Origin: JANXUC01 sp043749225
Lineage (GTDB): Bacteria; Acidobacteriota; Terriglobia; Terriglobales; Acidobacteriaceae
DNA: 13,204 nucleotides
Assembly (NCBI GenBank): GCA_043749225.1
Contig: JAYVEP010000091.1
Location: 1-13,204, forward strand
Direction: 5' to 3'
The position numbers and the translations under genes are program-made. Shown piece after piece: positions 8,116 to 13,204 of the stretch; positions within the stretch are counted from its first letter, which is position 1, and each line of letters opens with the position of its first letter. The notes under the pieces are model-generated. The model saw only the letters and a list, made by a program, of their open reading frames with translations. It was not told the origin of the DNA and ran no database searches.

Positions 8116-8628
8116 TTATTTCTTCTTCGCGCCCTTCTTCTCTTTCGCAGTCTTTTTTCGAGCAGCGGCTCTCTTCTTTTTTGCCAGCGCCATCTTCTTG
8201 CGCAGTTTGGCGCGCCGCTTCATCTCCCACTCCGAGTACATCGTCCCACGACATTTCTTCGCGCCACAGTAGCAGGGAGACTCATCGTCCAGCTCGCCGT
8301 CATAGAGGCTGTAATCGTAAGTAAGCTCTTCTCCGGGCTTGATGTTCCTGAGAGCAAAAACCCAGACGCGCCCGCCAACTTCTTCGGGTTCGCAATTGGG
8401 AGCGCACGAGTGGTTCATGAACGCAGCAATGCCTTCGCCGTCGATCACATGCTTCTCGTCATCCAACCCAAATAAGTAAGTGCGGGTGGCGTTCTTGTAT
8501 TTCCGGTTGGCTTCGCGCACCGTGAGCCGGGGTCCGGTGTACTCAATAATCTGCGCGCCTTTTTTAATGGGACGATTGGTGTAACAACCGGCATTATGGA
8601 TTTTGGAACGGCGAACGACGAGGCTCAT
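8116..8628 (-). CDS. SET-domain protein lysine methyltransferase with post-SET cysteines and lysine-rich tail
   Basis: The protein has 170 residues. It starts directly in the SET fold (MSLVVRRSKIHNAGCYTNRPIKKG). It carries the S-adenosylmethionine/pseudoknot signatures FMNHSCAPNC (70-79) and GEELTYDYS (99-107). A post-SET-like CYCGAKKCRG (119-128) follows: C119, C121 and C126 with C75 could form the zinc site that completes the lysine channel in eukaryotic SET enzymes. Residues 137-170 are almost entirely Lys, Arg and Ala, like a histone H1 or bacterial histone-like tail, and may bind nucleic acid. SET enzymes methylate protein lysines; the target here is unknown and could be ribosomal or nucleoid proteins or its own tail. 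The ATG at 8628 fits the fold although the ribosome site is weak. The gene is convergent with ispF. Confidence 0.9.
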   Translation of the reverse strand: MSLVVRRSKIHNAGCYTNRPIKKGAQIIEYTGPRLTVREANRKYKNATRTYLFGLDDEKHVIDGEGIAAFMNHSCAPNCEPEEVGGRVWVFALRNIKPGEELTYDYSLYDGELDDESPCYCGAKKCRGTMYSEWEMKRRAKLRKKMALAKKKRAAARKKTAKEKKGAKKK

Positions 8629-8722
8629 AAAGTAGGCGGTCGGACTTTCTGTGTGGTTCTCGGCGCTATGGTTCTCTGGACTAGATTATGAAGATTAAGA
8701 ATTGTAGAAGCAAAACGAAGAA

Positions 8723-8760
8723 TTTGTCATTCCGAAGGGCTTCAGCCCTGAGGAATCTGC
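8723..8760 (+). repeat. Dispersed REP-like intergenic repeat, copy 3
   Basis: It begins TTTGTCATTCCGAAGG and ends CCCTGAGGAATCTGC, with a central perfect small hairpin GGGC-TTCA-GCCC (8737-8748). It is nearly identical to the copy at 3496-3533 in the opposite orientation. It lies between the SET gene and the next minus-strand gene. Confidence 0.75.
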
Positions 8761-8772
8761 CACTTCCTGCAA

Positions 8773-9423
8773 TTAGCCTCGTTCGTACGCGTGTTTCTGT
8801 TCCAACGCTGCTAGCGCCGATTCCTGCGCCGCCTCAAAAGCGTCAGCGTGCTCTAGAAGTCCATCGACCGCACTGGCTGAATTGCCTTCGACTTTCATCA
8901 CACCTCGCGCGGCCATATTCTGCGCCAGTTCCAGCAGTTTCTCCGGTGTCGATCCTAAGTATTGAGCATCCACCGGATCGGCAATCAGCACGCCTGCTCC
9001 GCTGACTTTCGCTTGCCAGTAGACCTTCCTCAACAGGAATTCCGAAATCTGTTCCTCGGTCGCAGGATGAAACGCCCAACGCATCCGCTTGAAGTCGTAA
9101 CTGCGGCTGGAAAATGCCAGTGGGATGAGTTTCGCGGACTTCAGAAACTCCACTTGGTAAGCATCGATCTGTTTGCGCAGCGCATTCAGCGTGGGAGACT
9201 CGGCATCCTTCGGCTCCAGCGTTGGCAATACCTCCCGCACGGTCGCCGAAACGTTGACCGCGACCAACGCGCGCAGATCCTTGCCGACCGGACAAATTTC
9301 GGAATGCAGTGTCCAAAAATCCGCGCCCGATGTGGAGGGATGATAGGGCCAATCCAAATGAATCAGCAGCGCCAACCCAGATAATGTTACGTAAACCTTC
9401 TGCCCGCTTCCGTTCTCCGTCAT
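8773..9423 (-). CDS. Hypothetical cytoplasmic protein
   Basis: The protein has 216 residues from the ATG at 9423, with GAGG about 11 bases upstream. No signal peptide is evident; the short hydrophobic run LSGLALLIHL (14-23) is too brief for a membrane helix. The sequence reads as a mixed alpha/beta N-terminal half with a conserved-looking WPYHPSTSGADFW stretch (25-37). An Ala/Glu/Leu-rich helical C-terminal half follows (about 150-216). Codon use resembles its neighbours. I do not recognise the family and see no catalytic motif. It is followed by repeat copy 3 and then the SET gene on the same strand, so co-transcription with the SET gene is possible but unproven. Confidence 0.72.
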   Translation of the reverse strand: MTENGSGQKVYVTLSGLALLIHLDWPYHPSTSGADFWTLHSEICPVGKDLRALVAVNVSATVREVLPTLEPKDAESPTLNALRKQIDAYQVEFLKSAKLIPLAFSSRSYDFKRMRWAFHPATEEQISEFLLRKVYWQAKVSGAGVLIADPVDAQYLGSTPEKLLELAQNMAARGVMKVEGNSASAVDGLLEHADAFEAAQESALAALEQKHAYERG

Positions 9424-9556
9424 TTGCCGTTGAGCCTCGTCAATCTATGAATAACTAGTCTCGCAAAGAGCGCGCTTTTGTACAACGCGCAATCACGCAG
9501 GCCCAGGCGCGCCCTCGCCTGTGGCATCGGGCGTAGTCCGAGATTCCTGCAAAATC

Positions 9557-10594
9557 CTAAAGCCTTCGAGCTTCGCTCAATGGACCGGCGAGGGCGCCCG
9601 CCCCAACGCAAACCTTTGCCCGCGCTTCGAAAAACTCTTCAACGCTGCCTAGAATCACCGGCCCGTTCCGCGCTTCGTAAATCGCTTTCCGCAGAATTGC
9701 CCCTCCGGGCACGCCATGAGTAAACCAGGATGCGAACTGTTTCATCTTGCCTTCCGTTCCCGCCATCTCTTCTTCAATCAGCATTTGGAAATATGTGCGG
9801 ATCATCGCATAGCGGTCGGTTTCCGTTGGCTGCGTATACGTTCCAGTTTCAGTGTATTCAGTAATTTGGCGGAAGATCCATGGGTTCGCCGGAGCCATGC
9901 GCCCAATCATCACCGCGTCACAACCCGTCTGCGCCACCATCGCCGCCGCATCTTCCGGAGAGCGGATATCTCCATTGCCGATGACTTTGATTTTAACCGC
10001 GTCTTTGACTGCGGCAATCCATTCCCAACGCGCATTTCCGCTGTAGCCCTGTTCGCGGGTTCGAGCATGCAGCGCGACCGCACACAGGCCAGACTCTTCG
10101 GCCAGTTTCGCCAGTTCAACACACACAATTTCATCGTCATTCCATCCCGCACGAAACTTTACGGTAAACGGAATCTTAACGGCCGACCGCACAGTCTCAA
10201 AAATCTTGGCGATCAGAGGCAGATCGCGCAGCAGCCCGGAGCCGCCATTGCACTTCACAACCTTCTTCGCCGGACATCCCAGATTAAGGTCCACCAAGTC
10301 GAACCCAAGGTCCTCGACAATCTTCGCGGCCTCCCCCAACACGGCAGGATTGCTGCCAAACAACTGCGCCGAAACGGGATGCTCATCCTCATAAAAATGC
10401 AGATACCGCCCGCGCACCCGCTTGTCGCGCAACACACCGTCTGCCGAGGTGAACTCCGTCATGATGAGCCCGCACCCACCTAGATTCTTGATGAATCGAC
10501 GAAAGACAGTATCCGTAACGCCGGCCATAGGAGCCAGCACGGTAGCCGGACGAATCTCCACCCCACCCAGCGAACACGAGGGAGGCACAGGCAT
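9557..10594 (-). CDS. dusB: tRNA-dihydrouridine synthase, DusB type
   Basis: This is an FMN-dependent enzyme that reduces uridine to dihydrouridine in tRNA D-loops using NADPH. From the ATG at 10594 the protein has 345 residues. Motifs in order: LAPMAGVTD (20-28, FMN site), DLNLGCPAKKVVKCNGGSGLL (102-122) with catalytic acid C107, KFRAGWND (146-153), HARTREQGYSG (176-186), IGNGDI (205-210) and MIGRMAPANPWIF (229-241, phosphate-binding). The final helical RNA-binding domain is present (about 250-330). The start is uncertain: a GTG at 10657 adds 21 residues that look unlike the family, and neither start has a clear ribosome site. The SIMPL gene ends 95 bases upstream (32 for the longer form), so the two are probably in one transcript. 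Confidence 0.93.
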   Translation of the reverse strand: MPVPPSCSLGGVEIRPATVLAPMAGVTDTVFRRFIKNLGGCGLIMTEFTSADGVLRDKRVRGRYLHFYEDEHPVSAQLFGSNPAVLGEAAKIVEDLGFDLVDLNLGCPAKKVVKCNGGSGLLRDLPLIAKIFETVRSAVKIPFTVKFRAGWNDDEIVCVELAKLAEESGLCAVALHARTREQGYSGNARWEWIAAVKDAVKIKVIGNGDIRSPEDAAAMVAQTGCDAVMIGRMAPANPWIFRQITEYTETGTYTQPTETDRYAMIRTYFQMLIEEEMAGTEGKMKQFASWFTHGVPGGAILRKAIYEARNGPVILGSVEEFFEARAKVCVGAGALAGPLSEARRL

Positions 10595-10689
10595 CTTCAC
10601 GGGAGCGGAAGCACAGTCTGGCGTGCCATTGGCCGGATTGTCCCAATACTTGCGCACAATGTTATTTTACCGATTGAATACAACTATCC

Positions 10690-11439
10690 CTACTGAATCT
10701 GAAAGGCGCACTGCACGGTTGCGCTGACTGTGATCTGCTGCGGTCGCGACTGGGGTGGCGCAATCGACCTAGCCCTCTCGCTCCTGCCGTTATACCCGCC
10801 TTCGGCCGACACTTCGACCGTGGTCATATTCGCCTCGACCAGCTGAGCCACACCTACAAGCTGCCGCACATCCAGATTTGCATACCGCAACGCACCAACC
10901 TTCTGTCCCTTTTGCTCAAGCGCAACTTTGGCACGCCCGATTGCTCTTTGCATCGCTTGCGCAACCGCATGCTCTTTGGCAGCCTCTTCATCGGACAGCG
11001 AATAGGTAAGTGACCGAAAATCGGCGATGCCATCTTCCACCGAGCCATCTAGAATCGGCCCGATCGCGGCAAAATCTCTGACTTTCAAAATGACTTGGCC
11101 CTGCACATAGTACGAACGCGCTCGCTTCTTCCTGTCTCCCTCGTAGATTGGCGCCACCGTTAGCGCGCCAGTTGCGATGTTTTCCTTCTTGAGGTTGTTC
11201 TTCTCCGCAAGTGCAACGATCCGCTGCATCGATTGTGACGCCGCATCGTAGGCCTTCTTGAGTTCCTTTTCCTGTGACGAAATCTGGAACGTGATGGTCG
11301 CCAGATCGGGATCGGCTGCGTAACTTCCTTCCGCCTGGACCACGAGCGTATCCGCCACGAACTTCAGCTCTGGGGCTTGTGCAAAGGCCGGGAGGGATAT
11401 GGACACCACCAAGATCAGAGAAAAAACGAGATTCTTCAT
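10690..11439 (-). CDS. Secreted SIMPL-domain (DUF541/BP26-like) protein
   Basis: The protein has 249 residues. The ATG at 11439 has GGAGG four to five bases upstream and begins a signal peptide with likely cleavage at AFA-QA (about residue 20). The longer in-frame start (11496) adds non-signal residues. The mature protein has the SIMPL pattern: a VVQAEGSYAADPDLATITFQI strand near the N-terminus, helices with KELKKAYDAASQSMQRIVA, the ENIATGALTVAPIYE segment, and a YYVQGQVILKVRDFAAIGPILD strand-helix. An AKEHAVAQAMQRAIGRAKVALEQKG helix and a final VSATVQCAFQI strand follow. Family members are periplasmic or outer-membrane-associated and of poorly defined function; BP26 of Brucella forms channel-like oligomers. 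Most likely periplasmic here. It precedes the dus gene on the same strand and follows vapC by 62 bases. Confidence 0.9.
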   Translation of the reverse strand: MKNLVFSLILVVSISLPAFAQAPELKFVADTLVVQAEGSYAADPDLATITFQISSQEKELKKAYDAASQSMQRIVALAEKNNLKKENIATGALTVAPIYEGDRKKRARSYYVQGQVILKVRDFAAIGPILDGSVEDGIADFRSLTYSLSDEEAAKEHAVAQAMQRAIGRAKVALEQKGQKVGALRYANLDVRQLVGVAQLVEANMTTVEVSAEGGYNGRSERARSIAPPQSRPQQITVSATVQCAFQIQ

Positions 11440-11501
11440 TGAGCCTCCAAGTCGAATTGGTGCGGAAGTAGAACGTTTCGGAAAGCTTGCTTGCAAGAAT
11501 C

Positions 11502-11891
11502 TTACCGATTGGCCAGGGTAGCAATCTCCCCAAGCCCGAGCAGTTTTTTATCCGCCGTCACCAGCGTCAATCCCAGAACCTGCGCGGTTGCGGCTAGGAA
11601 GCGGTCTGCCGGATCCGCATGCAAGAGCGTGAGACCGTATGCAGCCATAGCAATCTCATGCGTCAGTGGAGCCTCCCGCAGGCGCTCGGTGGCCCGGGCC
11701 ATCCAGAGGTGTAGGTCTCCCGGCAGACTAATTCTTCCTTTTCCATGAAGCAGCAATGCTTCCCATGTGCTGATCGGGGACAACCACAGCTCATTTTCCG
11801 AGTTCTTGAGTTCGCGAAGCACGCGCTTGCCAAGACGTTCTGGCTCACGCAGGCTCCACAGCCAGATGTGCGTGTCGAGTAGTAGCTTCAA
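11502..11891 (-). CDS. vapC: VapC-type PIN-domain toxin
   Basis: The protein has 129 residues, typical for VapC. The PIN acidic residues are in place: D6 in LLLDTHIW, E44 in STWEALLL, D96 in HADPADRFLAATA and D114 in VTADKKLL. The family are magnesium-dependent RNases, usually cutting tRNA or rRNA; the target here is unknown. The chosen start is the TTG at 11891, whose last bases overlap the antitoxin stop (TTGA), giving the canonical MKLLLDTHIW N-terminus and GGGAGG about 10 bases upstream. The TTG at 11909 would add six Gly-rich residues and is less likely. The toxin is encoded directly after its antitoxin and would be held inactive by it. Confidence 0.9.
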   Translation of the reverse strand: MKLLLDTHIWLWSLREPERLGKRVLRELKNSENELWLSPISTWEALLLHGKGRISLPGDLHLWMARATERLREAPLTHEIAMAAYGLTLLHADPADRFLAATAQVLGLTLVTADKKLLGLGEIATLANR

Positions 11892-12130
11892 TCTCTGGCC
11901 GCCTCCCAATCATCTTCTGCCATCACCGGAGACGTGATGTCGCCAAGGATTTCCATCGAGCCCTTCATGGACCCGATCCACTCCGCGTTGTCGCTTGCGG
12001 GAGCAGGCGGCAACACCTCCGCCACGGGTTTCCCGAATCGCGTCACGCGCAACGGCTTTTTCGTCTTCCTAACCTGTTCCAGCAACGCCAGGCACTTCGC
12101 CTTGAATTCGGAAATCGCCACTTCTTGCAA
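11888..12130 (-). CDS. Phd/YefM-family antitoxin of the VapC toxin
   Basis: The protein has 80 residues. The N-terminal half (EVAISEFKAKCLALLEQVRKT...LRVTRFGKPVAEVLPP, 3-42) is the Phd/YefM DNA-binding dimer fold. The C-terminal part (SMKGSMEILGDITSP...DDWEA, 54-77) is the toxin-neutralising arm common in antitoxins paired with VapC. The start is the TTG at 12130, supported by GAGGGG 6-7 bases upstream (about 12137-12142). A GTG at 12121 is the alternative. The stop overlaps the toxin's TTG start, so translation of the two is coupled. The protein should both bind the toxin and repress the operon through the inverted repeat in the promoter. Confidence 0.9.
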   Translation of the reverse strand: MQEVAISEFKAKCLALLEQVRKTKKPLRVTRFGKPVAEVLPPAPASDNAEWIGSMKGSMEILGDITSPVMAEDDWEAARD

Positions 12131-12153
12131 GATGCACCCCTCAGACTAGCTAA

Positions 12154-12182
12154 ATCGTACCATAGTCAACATTTATGGTCAA
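12154..12182 (-). promoter_or_regulatory. Promoter and operator of the toxin-antitoxin operon
   Basis: Read on the minus strand, TTGACC (12177-12182) is a -35 and TACGAT (12154-12159) a -10, separated by exactly 17 bases. The inverted repeat ACCATA-N9-TATGGT (12159-12179) fills the spacer and touches both boxes. This is where a Phd-type antitoxin would bind to block RNA polymerase. The leader before the TTG start would be about 17 bases. Confidence 0.6.
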
Positions 12183-12194
12183 TTTGCTAAATTG
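12180..12194. repeat. Second inverted repeat upstream of the toxin-antitoxin promoter
   Basis: CAATTT-GCT-AAATTG is a perfect 6-bp inverted repeat overlapping the upstream edge of the -35 box. It could be a second operator half or an AT-rich UP-like element; the evidence is the symmetry and position only. Confidence 0.35.
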
Positions 12195-12210
12195 CTTGTG
12201 TTCTTAGGCC

Positions 12211-12242
12211 CAACAACAAAAGCCCCCGATTCCTCGGAGGCT
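12211..12242 (-). terminator. Rho-independent terminator of rpmE
   Basis: On the minus strand the stem AGCCTCCGA / TCGGGGGCT (12234-12242 with 12221-12229, one mismatch) has a 4-base loop and is followed by TTTGTTGTTG. It lies 35 bases after the L31 stop and isolates rpmE from the toxin-antitoxin operon. Confidence 0.75.
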
Positions 12243-12276
12243 CTTGGCAACTTTCTGGACCCTCGGCTGAACGGGA

Positions 12277-12507
12277 TTACTGCTTGGTAACCGGCTTCGC
12301 CTCGCCGGGCTTGGCATACTTGCGGCGGAAGCGTTCCACGCGTCCGGCCGTATCCATCAGCTTGTGCTTACCCGTGAAAAAAGGATGGCAATTTGAACAA
12401 ATTTCGACGGAAACGTCGCTCTTATTGGTCGACCGTGTCATGAACACGCTGCCACATGCGCAGTGCACGCGCGTTTCGTTGTACTGGGGATGAATTCCTA
12501 GCTTCAT
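12277..12507 (-). CDS. rpmE: 50S ribosomal protein L31 (zinc-binding form)
   Basis: The protein has 76 residues, with the family start MKLGIHPQY and the conserved CSNCHPFFTGKHKLMDTAGRVERFRRKY (37-64). C16, C18, C37 and C40 are all present, so this is the zinc-containing (C+) form rather than the zinc-free paralogue made under zinc limitation. L31 sits on the large subunit at the intersubunit bridge B1b. The ATG at 12507 has GGGAAGAG just upstream and is preferred over an in-frame start four codons earlier. The C-terminus is a slightly extended Lys/Pro tail. Confidence 0.96.
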   Translation of the reverse strand: MKLGIHPQYNETRVHCACGSVFMTRSTNKSDVSVEICSNCHPFFTGKHKLMDTAGRVERFRRKYAKPGEAKPVTKQ

Positions 12508-12539
12508 AGCTCTTCCCAACCCTTCTATGGAATCTCTCT

Positions 12540-12568
12540 ATCTTAACGGATTTCCACAGGACGGGCAA
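12540..12568 (-). promoter_or_regulatory. Likely promoter of rpmE
   Basis: On the minus strand TTGCCC (12563-12568) and TAAGAT (12540-12545) are separated by 17 bases, each matching the vegetative consensus at four of six positions. The leader to the L31 start is about 25-30 bases and includes the ribosome-binding site. Confidence 0.42.
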
Positions 12569-12584
12569 ATGCGAGGAGCTTAAC

Positions 12585-12803
12585 CTACTCGCCTGCGCGC
12601 TCCATCATTAGCCCCACAATCTTTCCTACGAGCATTAGCGTCGCGCTGCAGAACAGCCCTTTTGCCACGAAGTAGGTGGGTATTCCCCCCGCAAAGATGC
12701 TTTCTGGCTTAAATCGACCCTCGTCATGGCTCGCCGCCCACAGGCATAACACCAGCACCAACGCCGCCACAACTGGATTGATCACTCTCAAATAAGTCTT
12801 CAT
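12585..12803 (-). CDS. Small two-helix membrane protein of unknown function
   Basis: The protein has 72 residues. GGGAGG lies five to six bases before the ATG at 12803, a strong ribosome site that argues for a real gene. Two hydrophobic helices are visible (about 8-25 and 44-65), separated by a polar loop HDEGRFKPES (26-35). The N-terminus MKTYLR suggests it is inside, with both ends cytoplasmic. No family recognised. It lies between hup and rpmE on the same strand, downstream of the HU terminator, with no obvious promoter of its own in the remaining 37 bases, so it may depend on read-through. Confidence 0.72.
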   Translation of the reverse strand: MKTYLRVINPVVAALVLVLCLWAASHDEGRFKPESIFAGGIPTYFVAKGLFCSATLMLVGKIVGLMMERAGE

Positions 12804-12840
12804 CAGATCCTCCCAATCGGCGTTTCAATCTGCGAAACTG

Positions 12841-12867
12841 AAAAACGGCAGAGCCGAAGCCCTGCCG
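12841..12867 (-). terminator. Rho-independent terminator of the HU gene
   Basis: On the minus strand CGGCAGGGC and GCTCTGCCG (12859-12867 and 12846-12854) pair as a 9-bp stem with one G-U wobble. They close an extra-stable UUCG tetraloop, followed directly by TTTTT. It lies 20 bases after the HU stop codon. Confidence 0.88.
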
Positions 12868-12886
12868 CCTGTTCCAATTCTCCCAC

Positions 12887-13168
12887 CTACTTCTTGTTGT
12901 TAATGGCCTTCTTCAGGTCCGCGCCCGGCGTGAACCTTGCCACCTTGCGCGCCGCAATCTTAATGGTTGCACCCGTCTGCGGATTCCGTCCGTTGCGGGC
13001 CTTGCGCGCTGCCACTGCGAATGTCCCAAATCCGATCAGCGCCACGCGATCGCCCTTTTTCAGAGCATGCGTAATGCTTTCCACCGTTGTTTCAATGGCT
13101 GAAGCCGCCTGAGTTTTCGTCAGTCCGCATCCCGCCGCTATCTTGTCGACCAAATCACCTTTGTTCAT
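12887..13168 (-). CDS. hup: DNA-binding protein HU
   Basis: The protein has 93 residues, the normal length. It has the N-terminal helical dimerisation region (MNKGDLVDKIA...LTKTQAASAIE), the signature GFGTFAVAARKARNGRNPQTG (46-66) including the RNP tip of the DNA-binding arm (61-63), and the C-terminal FTPGADLKKAINNK. HU bends DNA and compacts the nucleoid; it acts as a dimer without sequence specificity. IHF subunits look similar, but the IAARKVARFTPGADLK end and general sequence fit HU. AGGAG lies about seven bases before the ATG at 13168. The promoter is probably beyond the window end. Confidence 0.95.
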   Translation of the reverse strand: MNKGDLVDKIAAGCGLTKTQAASAIETTVESITHALKKGDRVALIGFGTFAVAARKARNGRNPQTGATIKIAARKVARFTPGADLKKAINNKK

Positions 13169-13204
13169 GTCTCTCTCCTGAACCGAGAAGTTTGGGGACT
13201 GGCG

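Noticed and set aside
7714..8475. A 253-codon plus-strand frame running from inside ispF through the intergenic repeats into the SET gene
   Set aside because: It is out of frame with ispF and antisense to the SET gene, both firmly identified; it also crosses two repeat copies.
10595..10657. N-terminal extension of the dihydrouridine synthase from the GTG at 10657
   Set aside because: The extra 21 residues do not look like the family N-terminus. The ATG at 10594 places the first conserved motif at residue 20, as usual. The choice is not certain because neither start has a good ribosome site.
8116..13168. A functional system linking the SET methyltransferase with HU
   Set aside because: They are separated by more than 4 kb and several unrelated transcription units with terminators between them. 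Histone-like substrates are a reasonable hypothesis to test, but the sequence shows no operon or shared regulation.

Overview
This window looks like a piece of an Acidobacteriota chromosome, probably Terriglobia/Acidobacteriales. The grounds are the C-terminal part of a very large Oar-type TonB-dependent receptor of the kind greatly expanded in that phylum, a moderately high GC content, and a dispersed intergenic repeat built around TTGTCATTCYGA...GAGGAATCTGC. The phylum assignment is inference from gene content; no rRNA gene is present. Most of the window is ordinary chromosomal housekeeping DNA, and I see no prophage, transposase, CRISPR array or rRNA/tRNA gene.

Layout, left to right. (1) 1-2576 (+): the 3' end of a TonB-dependent outer-membrane receptor, closed by a strong 14-bp hairpin terminator that it shares with a convergent small secreted protein gene (2653-3036, -). 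(2) 3037-3657: a 620-base gap without a convincing gene, holding an imperfect palindrome and two copies of the dispersed repeat. (3) 3658-4665 (-): a zinc-independent MDR/quinone oxidoreductase, divergent from (4) 4951-6039 (+): a YacL-type membrane PIN-TRAM protein. (5) 6043-6657 (-): a predicted lipoprotein lying tail-to-tail with the PIN-TRAM gene, only 3 bases between stop codons. (6) 6730-8008 (+): ispD and ispF, overlapping by 8 bases, two enzymes of the MEP isoprenoid pathway. The order yacL-ispD-ispF matches the one known in Bacillus, here interrupted by the inverted lipoprotein gene. (7) 8116-8628 (-): a small SET-domain methyltransferase with a post-SET cysteine cluster and a lysine-rich, histone-H1-like tail. 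(8) 8773-9423 (-): an unrecognised cytoplasmic protein.

(9) 9557-11439 (-): a DusB-type tRNA-dihydrouridine synthase preceded by a secreted SIMPL-domain protein. (10) 11502-12130 (-): a Phd/VapC-type toxin-antitoxin pair with TTG start codons on both genes, a TTGA stop/start overlap, and a promoter overlapped by an inverted repeat. (11) 12277-12507 (-): ribosomal protein L31 (zinc-binding form) with its own likely promoter and terminator. (12) 12585-12803 (-): a two-helix membrane peptide. (13) 12887-13168 (-): the nucleoid protein HU with a UUCG-loop terminator.

Functionally the window combines isoprenoid precursor synthesis (IspD, IspF), translation and tRNA modification (L31, Dus), nucleoid structure (HU, perhaps the SET enzyme), envelope functions (receptor, lipoprotein, SIMPL protein, secreted protein) and one toxin-antitoxin module. 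I did not find a clear new multigene system. The points most worth a second look are the SET protein, the repeat family, the autoregulated TTG/TTG toxin-antitoxin operon, and the non-canonical active-site loop of IspF.
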